Source: SZUA-254 sp031379665 (GTDB taxonomy: Bacteria > Bacteroidota > Ignavibacteria > UBA10030 > SZUA-254). Taken from it: a stretch of 15,036 bases of DNA. Position 1 is the stretch's first letter; every line of letters starts with the position of its first letter. Under the pieces are notes generated by a model, which searched no databases, was not told the DNA's origin, and saw only the letters and a list, made by a program, of their open reading frames with translations. Positions 6,835-13,355 of this stretch are shown piece by piece. Where the stretch lies: assembly GCA_031379665.1 (NCBI GenBank), contig JANNFI010000020.1, positions 1 to 15,036 of the forward strand. The letters run 5' to 3'. A program made the translations under genes and the position numbers.

Positions 6835-7602
6835 ATGAAATTTACACGCACCTTTAGTCCACTTGTTACCGGAGTCGCCGGCGTCGACCGAATCGGCGGC
6901 TTCAATCTCATCGCCGGTGTCGCTGACCTCCTCTTTCCACCGCTCTGCCTCGTCTGCCGTCAGCCGCCCGCCGTCCCACGCGACCGGCTGTGTACGGCCT
7001 GCCGGGGATCGATGTCTGTGGTCGCGACGTGGCACCCGGTGCGCCTCGGGGCTGAGGCGAGATTGACATCGGGGGGGATGGCGGACGCCTTCCTCACGAT
7101 GTTCCTTTTCGAGAAGGAGGGAGCCCTGCAGCAATCGCTCCACCTGATGAAATATTCCGGGATGCACTCCCTCGGCGTGATGTTCGGGAGGGAGCTCGGG
7201 ACACTGTTCGCGACGACATGGGGCTTCGAGGGCGCTGAGTGCCTGGTCCCGGTCCCGTTGCACGCCGCGCGCTTGCGCGAAAGGGGGTACAACCAGAGCG
7301 AACGGATCTGCGCCGGCATACGGGAGGTCACCGGGACCCCGATCGTCACCGGCACGCTTGTCCGGACCAGGAACACGCCGTCGCAGACGACGCTGAAGAT
7401 CCACCAGCGGGAGGAAAACGTGGCGGGGGCGTTCCGGGTGCGGAAGGGGAGGGAGAAATTGATCCGAGGCAGGTCGGTCGTCCTGGTGGACGACGTGATG
7501 ACCACCGGCTCGACCCTTCTCGCCTGCTCGGCGGCACTTCGTACCGCGGGTGCCCGGTCGGTCCTCGTCGCGACGCTCGCGGTCGCCGAACGGACGTCGT
7601 GA
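6835..7602 (+). CDS. comF: ComF-family phosphoribosyltransferase-like protein
   Basis: 255 aa. The N-terminus has a four-cysteine zinc site, C38-x2-C41 and C53-x2-C56 ('CLVCRQPP', 'CTACRG'). The C-terminal half is a type I phosphoribosyltransferase fold with 'VPVPLHAARLRERGYNQSE' (138-156) and the PRPP-binding loop 'VVLVDDVMTTGST' (215-227). ComF proteins are needed for DNA uptake in naturally competent bacteria such as Bacillus and Haemophilus, where they act in the cytoplasm on incoming single strands. Many other bacteria keep the gene without known competence, and the substrate is undefined. Residues 1-30 ahead of the zinc site are longer than in many homologues. The gene follows uvrB by 33 bp and probably shares its transcript, which places a DNA-handling protein beside a repair protein. 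It ends at a hairpin that begins inside its stop codon. Confidence 0.9.
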   Translation: MKFTRTFSPLVTGVAGVDRIGGFNLIAGVADLLFPPLCLVCRQPPAVPRDRLCTACRGSMSVVATWHPVRLGAEARLTSGGMADAFLTMFLFEKEGALQQSLHLMKYSGMHSLGVMFGRELGTLFATTWGFEGAECLVPVPLHAARLRERGYNQSERICAGIREVTGTPIVTGTLVRTRNTPSQTTLKIHQREENVAGAFRVRKGREKLIRGRSVVLVDDVMTTGSTLLACSAALRTAGARSVLVATLAVAERTS

Positions 7603-7623
7603 CCGGCTCGGATAGGGCCGGTC
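7601..7623 (+). terminator. Hairpin terminator at the end of the comF-type gene
   Basis: GACCGGCTC (7601-7609) pairs with GGGCCGGTC (7615-7623) around the loop GGATA, a 9-bp stem with one G-T wobble. It begins within the comF stop codon and is followed by TATTG rather than a full T-run, so termination may be partial. The gap promoter starts 3 bp later, which fits a transcription boundary. Confidence 0.55.
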
Positions 7624-7625
7624 TA

Positions 7626-7654
7626 TTGAAAATTGTCAGGGATCTTATTACATT
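7626..7654 (+). promoter_or_regulatory. Candidate promoter for gap-pgk
   Basis: TTGAAA (7626-7631), a 17-nt spacer and TACATT (7649-7654). The stretch from 7620 to 7735 is clearly richer in A/T than its surroundings and contains no gene. The leader would be about 70 nt, and GGAG at 7723-7726 serves the gap start codon. Confidence 0.5.
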
Positions 7655-7732
7655 GCTTCACCTCATCGGATTTTAGGAATATTCCTGTATTTCCACCTTT
7701 TCCCTTTCATTTTCAAGAATTTGGAGACTACA

Positions 7733-8740
7733 ATGGCAGTCAAAGTCGGTATCAACGGGTTCGGCCGCATCGGACGCAACGTGTTCCGCGCCGGGCTCGG
7801 TTCGGGTGAATTCGAGATCGTCGCGGTGAACGACATCACCGACGCGAAGACCCTCGGGCATCTCCTGAAGTACGATTCGGTGATCGGCAACCTGACCGCC
7901 ACCGTCGAGGTGAAGGATGGCACGATCTACGTGGACGGCAGGCCCCTGAAGGTCCTCTCTGAACGCGACCATACGAAACTCCCCTGGAAGGACCTGGGTG
8001 TGGACGTCGTGATCGAATCGACCGGGCTGAAGCACTTCACCGACGAGGACGCCGCGCGTGGGCACATCACGAACGGCGCGAAGAAGGTCATCATCAGCGC
8101 GCCCGCGAAAAACCCCGACGTCACGATCGCGATGGGCGTGAACGACGGGACGTACGACCCGAAGAAGCACCACGTGATCTCCAACGCCTCCTGCACCACG
8201 AACTGCCTCGCGCCGGTCGCGAAGGTGCTGCAGCAGCATTTCGGCGTGAAGAAGGGGTTGATGACAACGATCCATTCGTACACCAACGACCAGAAACTCC
8301 TCGACCTGCCGCATTCTGATCTCCGTCGCGCCCGCGCAGCGGCCCTGAACATGATCCCGACCTCGACCGGCGCCGCGAAGGCGATCGGGCTGGTCATCCC
8401 CGAATTGAAGGGGAAGCTCGACGGCGTCGCCATCAGGGTCCCCACGCCGAACGTGTCGCTGGTGGATCTGGTGATCGAGTCGGAGAAGCCCGGCACGAAG
8501 GAATCGGTGAACGCCGCGATGAAGGAAGCGGCGAACGGACCGCTCAAGGGCATCCTGGAGTACACCGACCTGCCGCTCGTCTCGAGCGACTTCAAGGGGA
8601 ACCCGCATTCAGCCATCTTCGACGCGGGCCTGACCTACACGATGGACACGATGATCAAGGTCGGCGCCTGGTACGACAACGAGTGGGGGTATTCGAGCAG
8701 GGTCATCGGCCTCCTGAAGAAGATCATCTCCACCCTCTGA
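7733..8740 (+). CDS. gap: Glyceraldehyde-3-phosphate dehydrogenase, type I
   Basis: 335 aa, full length. It oxidises glyceraldehyde 3-phosphate with phosphate and NAD to 1,3-bisphosphoglycerate in the cytoplasm, the substrate of the next gene's enzyme. The Rossmann motif 'GINGFGRIGRN' (6-16) is followed by Asp34 in 'AVNDITD', the residue that favours NAD. The catalytic Cys154 sits in 'SNASCTTNCLAP' (150-161) with His181 in 'TTIHSYTNDQ'. 'DLPHSDLRRARAAALNMIPT' (191-210) and the C-terminal 'WYDNEWGYSSRV' are standard. These features suggest a glycolytic, NAD-preferring enzyme, though that is inferred. I start at ATG 7733, with GGAG 6 nt upstream. An in-frame TTG at 7721 would add four residues but lies over the ribosome site. 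A hairpin separates it from pgk. Confidence 0.97.
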   Translation: MAVKVGINGFGRIGRNVFRAGLGSGEFEIVAVNDITDAKTLGHLLKYDSVIGNLTATVEVKDGTIYVDGRPLKVLSERDHTKLPWKDLGVDVVIESTGLKHFTDEDAARGHITNGAKKVIISAPAKNPDVTIAMGVNDGTYDPKKHHVISNASCTTNCLAPVAKVLQQHFGVKKGLMTTIHSYTNDQKLLDLPHSDLRRARAAALNMIPTSTGAAKAIGLVIPELKGKLDGVAIRVPTPNVSLVDLVIESEKPGTKESVNAAMKEAANGPLKGILEYTDLPLVSSDFKGNPHSAIFDAGLTYTMDTMIKVGAWYDNEWGYSSRVIGLLKKIISTL

Positions 8741-8761
8741 TCGCAACGGCATTCCGGCGAC

Positions 8762-8787
8762 GGCCGGTTTCCACCCCGGAACCGGCC
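8762..8787 (+). other. Hairpin between gap and pgk
   Basis: GGCCGGTT (8762-8769) and AACCGGCC (8780-8787) form a perfect 8-bp stem with a 10-nt loop. It lies 21 bp after the gap stop codon and 26 bp before pgk. No T-run follows, so it could be a weak terminator, an RNA-processing or stability element, or an attenuating structure that sets the ratio of the two enzymes. Confidence 0.5.
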
Positions 8788-8813
8788 AGCCGCCTCCTCT
8801 TCCCACACAGCCT

Positions 8814-10007
8814 ATGAACAAGAAGTCGATCGATTCGATCAACGTCAGCGGACTCCGGGTCCTCGTGCGCGTGGATTTCAACGTGCCGATGGAATCAGGG
8901 AAGATCACCGACGACATCCGGATTGTGGAGTCGCTCCCGACCATCAGGAAAATCGTCGACGGCGGGGGACGGGCGATCCTGATGAGCCACCTCGGACGGC
9001 CGAAGGGGAAACCGAAACCGGAGTTTTCGATGAAGCCCGTGGCCGAACACCTCGCGCGGTTGCTCGGCCAGCCGGTCGCCTTCGCCCCGGACTGCATCGG
9101 CGAACCGGCGCGCTCGACGGTCGCCTCGATGCGCGACGGCGACGTACTCGTGCTCGAGAACCTCAGGTTCCACCCGGAAGAGGAGGGGAACGACCCGGCT
9201 TTCGCCAAGGAACTGGCCTCGCTCGGCGACCTCTACGTCAACGACGCGTTCGGGACGGCCCACCGGGCGCACGCCTCCACCGAGGGCGTGACTCGTTTCC
9301 TCAAACCCGCCGTGGCCGGGTACCTGTTGCAAAAGGAGCTCGACTACCTCGGCAGGGCGGTCGGAAACCCGGTGCGCCCCTACGCCGCCATTATCGGCGG
9401 TGCGAAAATATCAGGGAAAATCGACGTTATTTCCAACCTCCTCGATAAGGTAGATTCCCTGCTGATAGGCGGGGGGATGATGTTCACGTTTTATCGCGCC
9501 CAGGGTCTGGAAGTGGGGAAATCGCTCGTGGAAGAGGATAAAATCGCCCTTGCCGGCGAGATTTTAGAGGCTGCGGCATCGAAAAAAGTGAGGTTTTTAC
9601 TCCCGGTTGATTGCGTCATTGCCGATAAGTTCGAAAATCAGGCAAACCGGCGAACCGTGGGAGTGAAGGGCATCACCCCGGGCTGGATGGGTCTTGATAT
9701 TGGTGATGAAACTATTAAATTATATACAAGGGAACTCGACAGTGCAGCGACGGTCGTCTGGAACGGCCCCATGGGGGTCTTCGAGATGGAAAATTTTTCC
9801 GCGGGAACCGTCGCGGTCGCGAAGGCGCTGGCCGTCAGGACAGCCGCAGGCGCGACGACCATCGTCGGAGGCGGCGATTCCGCCGCCGCACTGAGCAAAC
9901 TCGGCTACGAGAAAAAAGTATCCCACGTTTCGACAGGCGGGGGCGCCTCTCTCGAATTTCTTGAAGGGAAAATCCTCCCCGGAGTAGCAGCCCTCACCGA
10001 CGCCTGA
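8814..10007 (+). CDS. pgk: Phosphoglycerate kinase
   Basis: 397 aa, the usual bacterial length. It moves the phosphate of 1,3-bisphosphoglycerate to ADP, giving ATP and 3-phosphoglycerate. The N-terminal substrate half shows 'VRVDFNVP' (18-25), 'SHLGRPKG' (58-65), 'LENLRFHPEEE' (114-124) and 'NDAFGTAHRAHAS' (143-155). The C-terminal nucleotide half shows 'IIGGAKISGKI' (193-203), 'VVWNGPMGVFE' (314-324), 'GGGDS' (352-356) and 'STGGGASLEFLEG' (373-385). All key segments are present. ATG 8814 has no Shine-Dalgarno sequence. The middle of the gene (about 9395-9735, residues 195-308) is near 51% G+C, against about 72% on both sides, and uses TTA and ATA codons that are rare nearby. It is 73 bp after gap and follows it in the pathway. 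Confidence 0.97.
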   Translation: MNKKSIDSINVSGLRVLVRVDFNVPMESGKITDDIRIVESLPTIRKIVDGGGRAILMSHLGRPKGKPKPEFSMKPVAEHLARLLGQPVAFAPDCIGEPARSTVASMRDGDVLVLENLRFHPEEEGNDPAFAKELASLGDLYVNDAFGTAHRAHASTEGVTRFLKPAVAGYLLQKELDYLGRAVGNPVRPYAAIIGGAKISGKIDVISNLLDKVDSLLIGGGMMFTFYRAQGLEVGKSLVEEDKIALAGEILEAAASKKVRFLLPVDCVIADKFENQANRRTVGVKGITPGWMGLDIGDETIKLYTRELDSAATVVWNGPMGVFEMENFSAGTVAVAKALAVRTAAGATTIVGGGDSAAALSKLGYEKKVSHVSTGGGASLEFLEGKILPGVAALTDA

Positions 10008-10052
10008 GTCGCTCTAAACGCCTTTCACCACCAGCACTTTCGGGGCACAACA

Positions 10053-10955
10053 ATGTCAATCAATCGTTCCACCGGCGGAAGTTTTTACCGCACCTCGATG
10101 TTCGGCGGTTTCAGCTTCTTCCCGCCCGTCATCAAGAGCCTGCTCATCGCCAACGTGGCCGTCTTCGGCCTTCTGCTCTTCCTCGGCCTGTTCACCATCG
10201 ACGGCTTCCCCCTTTCCCAGTTCGTAGGAGAGGTCATCCCGCTCTATCCCATCGGCGGCGGGTTCCAGGTGTGGCAGCTCGTCACGTACATGTTCATGCA
10301 TGGGAGCTTCATGCACCTCCTGTTCAACATGTTCGCGCTCTGGATGTTCGGCCTCGAACTCGAGAACGAATGGGGTTCGAAGAAATTCCTGACCTACTAC
10401 ACGATTTGCGGACTCGGCGGCGGGCTCGCCAATCTGTTCATCGCCCCGCTCTTCGCGCCGGCGGCCGCCACTGTGGGCGCCTCGGGCGCGATCTATGGCG
10501 TATTGCTGGCTTTCGGGATGATGTACCCCGACCGGCCGATCTTCGTCTATTTCCTCCTGCCGATCAGGGCCCGCTACTTCGTGATGATGTATATGGTGCT
10601 CGAGGTCTACGCCGGTGTCTCATCGACGAGTGACGGCGTCGCGCACTTCGCCCACCTCGGCGGCGCCGCGGTCGGCTTCGTCTACATTCTCTGGGACCAG
10701 AAACGTTTCCCCTTCCAGGAACTCATCTCGCGCCAGAAGGAACGGTACGTCCCAACCGAGAAGGTGAACGAGTACTCCACCGCGAACCAGGGGCGGATCT
10801 ACGACGCGAAGTATTACGAACTCAGGGATCGGGACGAGAAGATTTCGCAGGCCCGGATCGACGAGATTTTGGATAAAATCAGCCAATCCGGGTACCAGAG
10901 CCTCTCCGAGTCGGAGAAGAAGCTCCTCTTCGACGCCAGCAAGAAGCTCAACTGA
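10053..10955 (+). CDS. Rhomboid-family intramembrane serine protease with a charged C-terminal tail
   Basis: 300 aa. Rhomboids cut transmembrane helices of substrate proteins inside the inner membrane. About six hydrophobic helices span residues 27-215. The catalytic pair is Ser144 in 'GASGAIYG' and His201 in 'AHFAHLGG', and the oxyanion and structural residues H83, H88 and N92 appear in 'MHGSFMHLLFNM'. Residues 220-300 form a soluble, charged tail containing 'YYELRDRDEKISQARIDEILDKISQSGYQSLSESEKKLL', a segment recurrent at the end of rhomboids in Bacteroidota-like bacteria (a DUF6576-type tail from memory). The short N-terminus ahead of the first helix is polar. The start ATG 10053 lacks a clear ribosome site. 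The gene is 45 bp after pgk and may read through from it. The substrate is unknown. Confidence 0.93.
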   Translation: MSINRSTGGSFYRTSMFGGFSFFPPVIKSLLIANVAVFGLLLFLGLFTIDGFPLSQFVGEVIPLYPIGGGFQVWQLVTYMFMHGSFMHLLFNMFALWMFGLELENEWGSKKFLTYYTICGLGGGLANLFIAPLFAPAAATVGASGAIYGVLLAFGMMYPDRPIFVYFLLPIRARYFVMMYMVLEVYAGVSSTSDGVAHFAHLGGAAVGFVYILWDQKRFPFQELISRQKERYVPTEKVNEYSTANQGRIYDAKYYELRDRDEKISQARIDEILDKISQSGYQSLSESEKKLLFDASKKLN

Positions 10956-10963
10956 CGACTCCA

Positions 10964-10993
10964 CCCCGCCGATCGGCCGTGAGCCAGGCGGGG
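10964..10993 (+). terminator. Hairpin after the rhomboid gene, possible terminator
   Basis: CCCCGCC (10964-10970) and GGCGGGG (10987-10993) pair perfectly. The 16-nt loop contains an inner GGC/GCC pairing. It lies 8 bp after the rhomboid stop but has no T-run behind it, so factor-dependent or partial termination is likelier than a strong intrinsic stop. The remainder of 10994-11157 holds the ispG promoter and no gene. Confidence 0.4.
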
Positions 10994-11075
10994 GCCGCTC
11001 CCGGAAGGCAAAGCTCGTTGCATCCCGCGCAGGCCGTCCTGATCGCGGCCCCGGTGCCGCCGCACACCCCCCTTG

Positions 11076-11105
11076 TTGCTTCTGACTCGCCCCCCGTGCT
11101 ATATT
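11076..11105 (+). promoter_or_regulatory. Candidate promoter for ispG
   Basis: TTGCTT (11076-11081), 18 nt, then TATATT (11100-11105), with an A/T-rich leader of about 45 nt to ATG 11158. An alternative -35, TTGTTG at 11073-11078, would have an overlong 21-nt spacer. Confidence 0.5.
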
Positions 11106-11157
11106 ACCCTCCTGTCGCTGCATCGAATCAACAATTTCAACATTATCCTCCGGAATC

Positions 11158-12297
11158 ATGGATATCAGCATTCCCATCCTGAATAACGTCCTCGACCCGC
11201 TCGCCGGGGCGTCCAACCACGCGACGTACAAGGTGGGGATCCGCAGGCGCACCCGGCAGGTGATGGTCGGCGGAGTGCGGATCGGCGGGACGGCCCCGAT
11301 TTCCGTCCAGACGATGACCAAATGCAAGACGTCCGACGTCGACGCGACCGTCCGACAGATCGAACAGTCCGCCGAGGCCGGCTGCGACCTCGTCCGCGTG
11401 ACGGTGAACGACAAGGAGGCCGCCGACGCCATCGCGGAGATCGTCCGGCGCTCACCGCTGCCGATCGTCGCGGACATCCACTTCAACCACGTCTTCGCGC
11501 TCCGCTCGATCGAAGCGAACGTCGCCAAGGTGCGGCTCAACCCGGGGAACATCGGTTCGGCGGAACGGATCCGCGAAGTTCTCTCGGCCGCCGCCGCGAG
11601 GAACATCCCGATCCGCATCGGCGTCAACTCCGGCTCGCTCGAGGAGGACATCCTCGAGAAGCACGGGTATCCGACGCCCGAAGCGCTCTACGAGAGCGCG
11701 ATGCGTCACGCTGGGATCTGCGAAGAACACGGTTTCCGCGATGTGATCATCTCGGTGAAATCCACTGACGTAAAGCTGATGATCGAGGCGTACCGGCTGG
11801 TGGCCCAGCGGACCGACTATCCTTTGCACCTCGGCGTGACGGAGGCGGGAACGACGAGGGTCGGAACGATCAAATCGGCGGTCGGCATCGGTACCCTCCT
11901 CGCCGAGGGGATCGGCGATACCATCCGGGTCTCGCTCACCGACGACCCGGTGAAGGAGGTCGAGGTGGGGAAGGAGATCCTCCGGTCCCTGAGCCTCGCG
12001 TCGCGCAACGTCGAACTGATCGCCTGCCCCACCTGCGGGCGGCTCGAGGTGGACCTTTTCGCCATCATGGCGCAACTCGAGGAGAAGCTCGCGGGAGTGA
12101 AGAAGCCGGTGAAGATCGCGGTGCTCGGGTGTGTGGTGAACGGCCCCGGCGAGGCGAGCGAGGCGGACATCGGCATCGCCGCCGGGAAAGGCGTGGCGAT
12201 TCTCTACCGCAAGGGGGAAGTGATCAAACGCGTGAGGGAGGACGAGATCGTTGCGACCATTCTGGAAGAAGTGGAGAAGTTCCAACCTGAAGTGTGA
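11158..12297 (+). CDS. ispG: 4-hydroxy-3-methylbut-2-enyl diphosphate synthase (MEP pathway)
   Basis: 379 aa. IspG is a [4Fe-4S] enzyme that reduces methylerythritol cyclodiphosphate to HMBPP, the second-to-last step of the non-mevalonate isoprenoid pathway, using flavodoxin or ferredoxin electrons. The TIM-barrel half includes 'ISVQTMTKCKTSDVDATV' (48-65), 'VADIHFNHVFAL' (104-115), 'VRLNPGNIG' (125-133) and 'RIGVNSGSLEE' (153-163). The cluster ligands are visible as C290 and C293 in 'CPTCGR', C325 in 'CVVNGPGE', and E332. This is the compact two-domain bacterial form, without the extra inserted domain of plant and some Bacteroidota enzymes. The N-terminus has about 14 residues more than the E. 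coli protein before the first strand, so a start at GTG 11233 cannot be excluded, although ATG 11158 suits the promoter. No clear Shine-Dalgarno is present. Confidence 0.97.
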   Translation: MDISIPILNNVLDPLAGASNHATYKVGIRRRTRQVMVGGVRIGGTAPISVQTMTKCKTSDVDATVRQIEQSAEAGCDLVRVTVNDKEAADAIAEIVRRSPLPIVADIHFNHVFALRSIEANVAKVRLNPGNIGSAERIREVLSAAAARNIPIRIGVNSGSLEEDILEKHGYPTPEALYESAMRHAGICEEHGFRDVIISVKSTDVKLMIEAYRLVAQRTDYPLHLGVTEAGTTRVGTIKSAVGIGTLLAEGIGDTIRVSLTDDPVKEVEVGKEILRSLSLASRNVELIACPTCGRLEVDLFAIMAQLEEKLAGVKKPVKIAVLGCVVNGPGEASEADIGIAAGKGVAILYRKGEVIKRVREDEIVATILEEVEKFQPEV

Positions 12298-12327
12298 GTA
12301 TTATCGGCTTTGTCCGGTCGGTAGGAT

Positions 12328-12346
12328 GCGGCCCGTGCCAGGCCGC
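12328..12346. terminator. Weak hairpin between convergent ispG and lipoprotein genes
   Basis: GCGGCC (12328-12333) and GGCCGC (12341-12346) form a 6-bp perfect stem with a 7-nt loop in the 75-bp gap between two converging genes. The position suits a bidirectional terminator, but no T-run is seen on either strand. Confidence 0.3.
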
Positions 12347-12372
12347 GACGGCCGACCCGCGGTTGTTAAACG

Positions 12373-13341
12373 CTAAGGCGTAAACTCCCTGTACCCGTAA
12401 CTCCCCCCGACCCTGCTCACCGTCACCCTGTAGGTAACCCCCGGCGTCAGCGCCGGTTCGGAGTTCGCGATCCTCATCGCACCGGCCGGCACCTGTCCGT
12501 GCGTCAATCCTGAGACGATGCTGTCGCCCCCCGCCGTCACCACTCCCCAAACCAATGTCGTCGGCGCTGCGGCCCTCGCGACGCTCACCGCATACACCGA
12601 ACCGCCGGCCCAGGAGTAGATCGGGGTCAATCCCGTATCGACGGAAATTCCGATGTCGCCTCCCGTACTCCCTGTGTCGTCCCCGGAGAAAAGACCCCGT
12701 CCATACGGAACGTTAAACGATCCCCCGCCGAACCGTATCGTGTCCGAGTCGGAGAGCCGCACACCGGAACCGAAAAATGTGCCCGAAATCCTTTCCATCG
12801 TCACCGACGTCAGCGTCATCGAGCCGGAGACCAATTGATATCCAAGCAAAGCGAGATCGGCGATCGGAAGGTTCCTGCCCAGGATACCGTGGTCCGGGGG
12901 GTAGCTATCCGTCGTGAGCGGGACGCTGTCGGAAATTTCAAAATAAAAGAGATCAAAACTGGGTTCAGGGCCAGCGGGGCCAGCGGGGCCAGCGGGGCCG
13001 GCGGGTTCAGCAGGGTGTGCGGGACCGGCGGAGTGGGTAGCCTCGGATGCGCCGGCGGTTTTGCCCGCCGTCTGCAGGTAGGCCGCGACCTGGAGCGTGG
13101 TACCGGAGCTGTCCATCCGCGCGATGACGCCGGTTCCGGAGGGAGGCCAGACGCCGACCCCGGTGCCGGAAAATGCGTAACTGGTGGAATCGTCAAGATT
13201 GAAGGAGAGGGTGGCGCCGGGGCCGGCAGGAAGATCGGAGTCCGTCGACCCGTCGTCGCAGGATAGGGAGGCGATGAGGAATGCCGCGCAGGCAACCGAC
13301 CTGATGAAATTTCCGTTCAGTCCGGCGGCCGTGCGCTTCAT
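12373..13341 (-). CDS. Probable secreted lipoprotein of unknown function with a Gly-Pro-Ala repeat
   Basis: 322 aa; I do not recognise a named family. The N-terminus looks like a lipoprotein signal: 'MKRTAAGLNGNFIRSVACAAFLIASLSC' with C28 fitting the broad lipobox pattern, followed by acidic residues. Residues about 44-215 look like a beta-rich domain ending 'MERISGTFFGSGVRLSDSDTIRFGGGSFNVPYG'. That arrangement resembles small Bacteroidota lipoproteins with an 'isGtF' strand, though this is only a likeness. Residues 113-126 are four consecutive Gly-Pro-Ala-type triplets. Residues about 238-322 form a second beta-rich unit ('IYSWAGGSVYAVSVAR', 'LVWGVVTAGG', 'VTYRVTVSR', 'YREFTP'), reminiscent of extracellular fibronectin-like modules. 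The start ATG 13341 is 14 bp after the stop of the E1 gene, so both are probably cotranscribed. The open frame runs upstream into E1, but that part is only antiframe arginine/proline text. Confidence 0.7.
   Translation of the reverse strand: MKRTAAGLNGNFIRSVACAAFLIASLSCDDGSTDSDLPAGPGATLSFNLDDSTSYAFSGTGVGVWPPSGTGVIARMDSSGTTLQVAAYLQTAGKTAGASEATHSAGPAHPAEPAGPAGPAGPAGPEPSFDLFYFEISDSVPLTTDSYPPDHGILGRNLPIADLALLGYQLVSGSMTLTSVTMERISGTFFGSGVRLSDSDTIRFGGGSFNVPYGRGLFSGDDTGSTGGDIGISVDTGLTPIYSWAGGSVYAVSVARAAAPTTLVWGVVTAGGDSIVSGLTHGQVPAGAMRIANSEPALTPGVTYRVTVSRVGGSYGYREFTP
12971..13006. repeat. 9-bp tandem repeat coding for Gly-Pro-Ala inside the lipoprotein gene
   Basis: CCAGCGGGG occurs three times (12971-12979, 12980-12988 and 12989-12997), and a variant copy CCGGCGGGT ends at 13006. 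On the minus strand it reads Pro-Ala-Gly in frame. The 9-bp period equals that of the unrelated intergenic array at 4622-4654. Confidence 0.85.
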
Positions 13342-13355
13342 CCGGGCCCGGCCGG

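Noticed and set aside
5626..7404. 592-codon open frame on the minus strand
   Set aside because: It lies wholly opposite uvrB and comF, both certain genes. Its product is Arg/His/Asp-rich with no domain, a usual by-product of high-GC coding sequence read on the other strand.
10956..11157. Search for a tRNA or small RNA gene in the rhomboid-ispG gap
   Set aside because: I see only a hairpin after the rhomboid gene and a promoter for ispG. No cloverleaf or T-loop-like sequence is visible.
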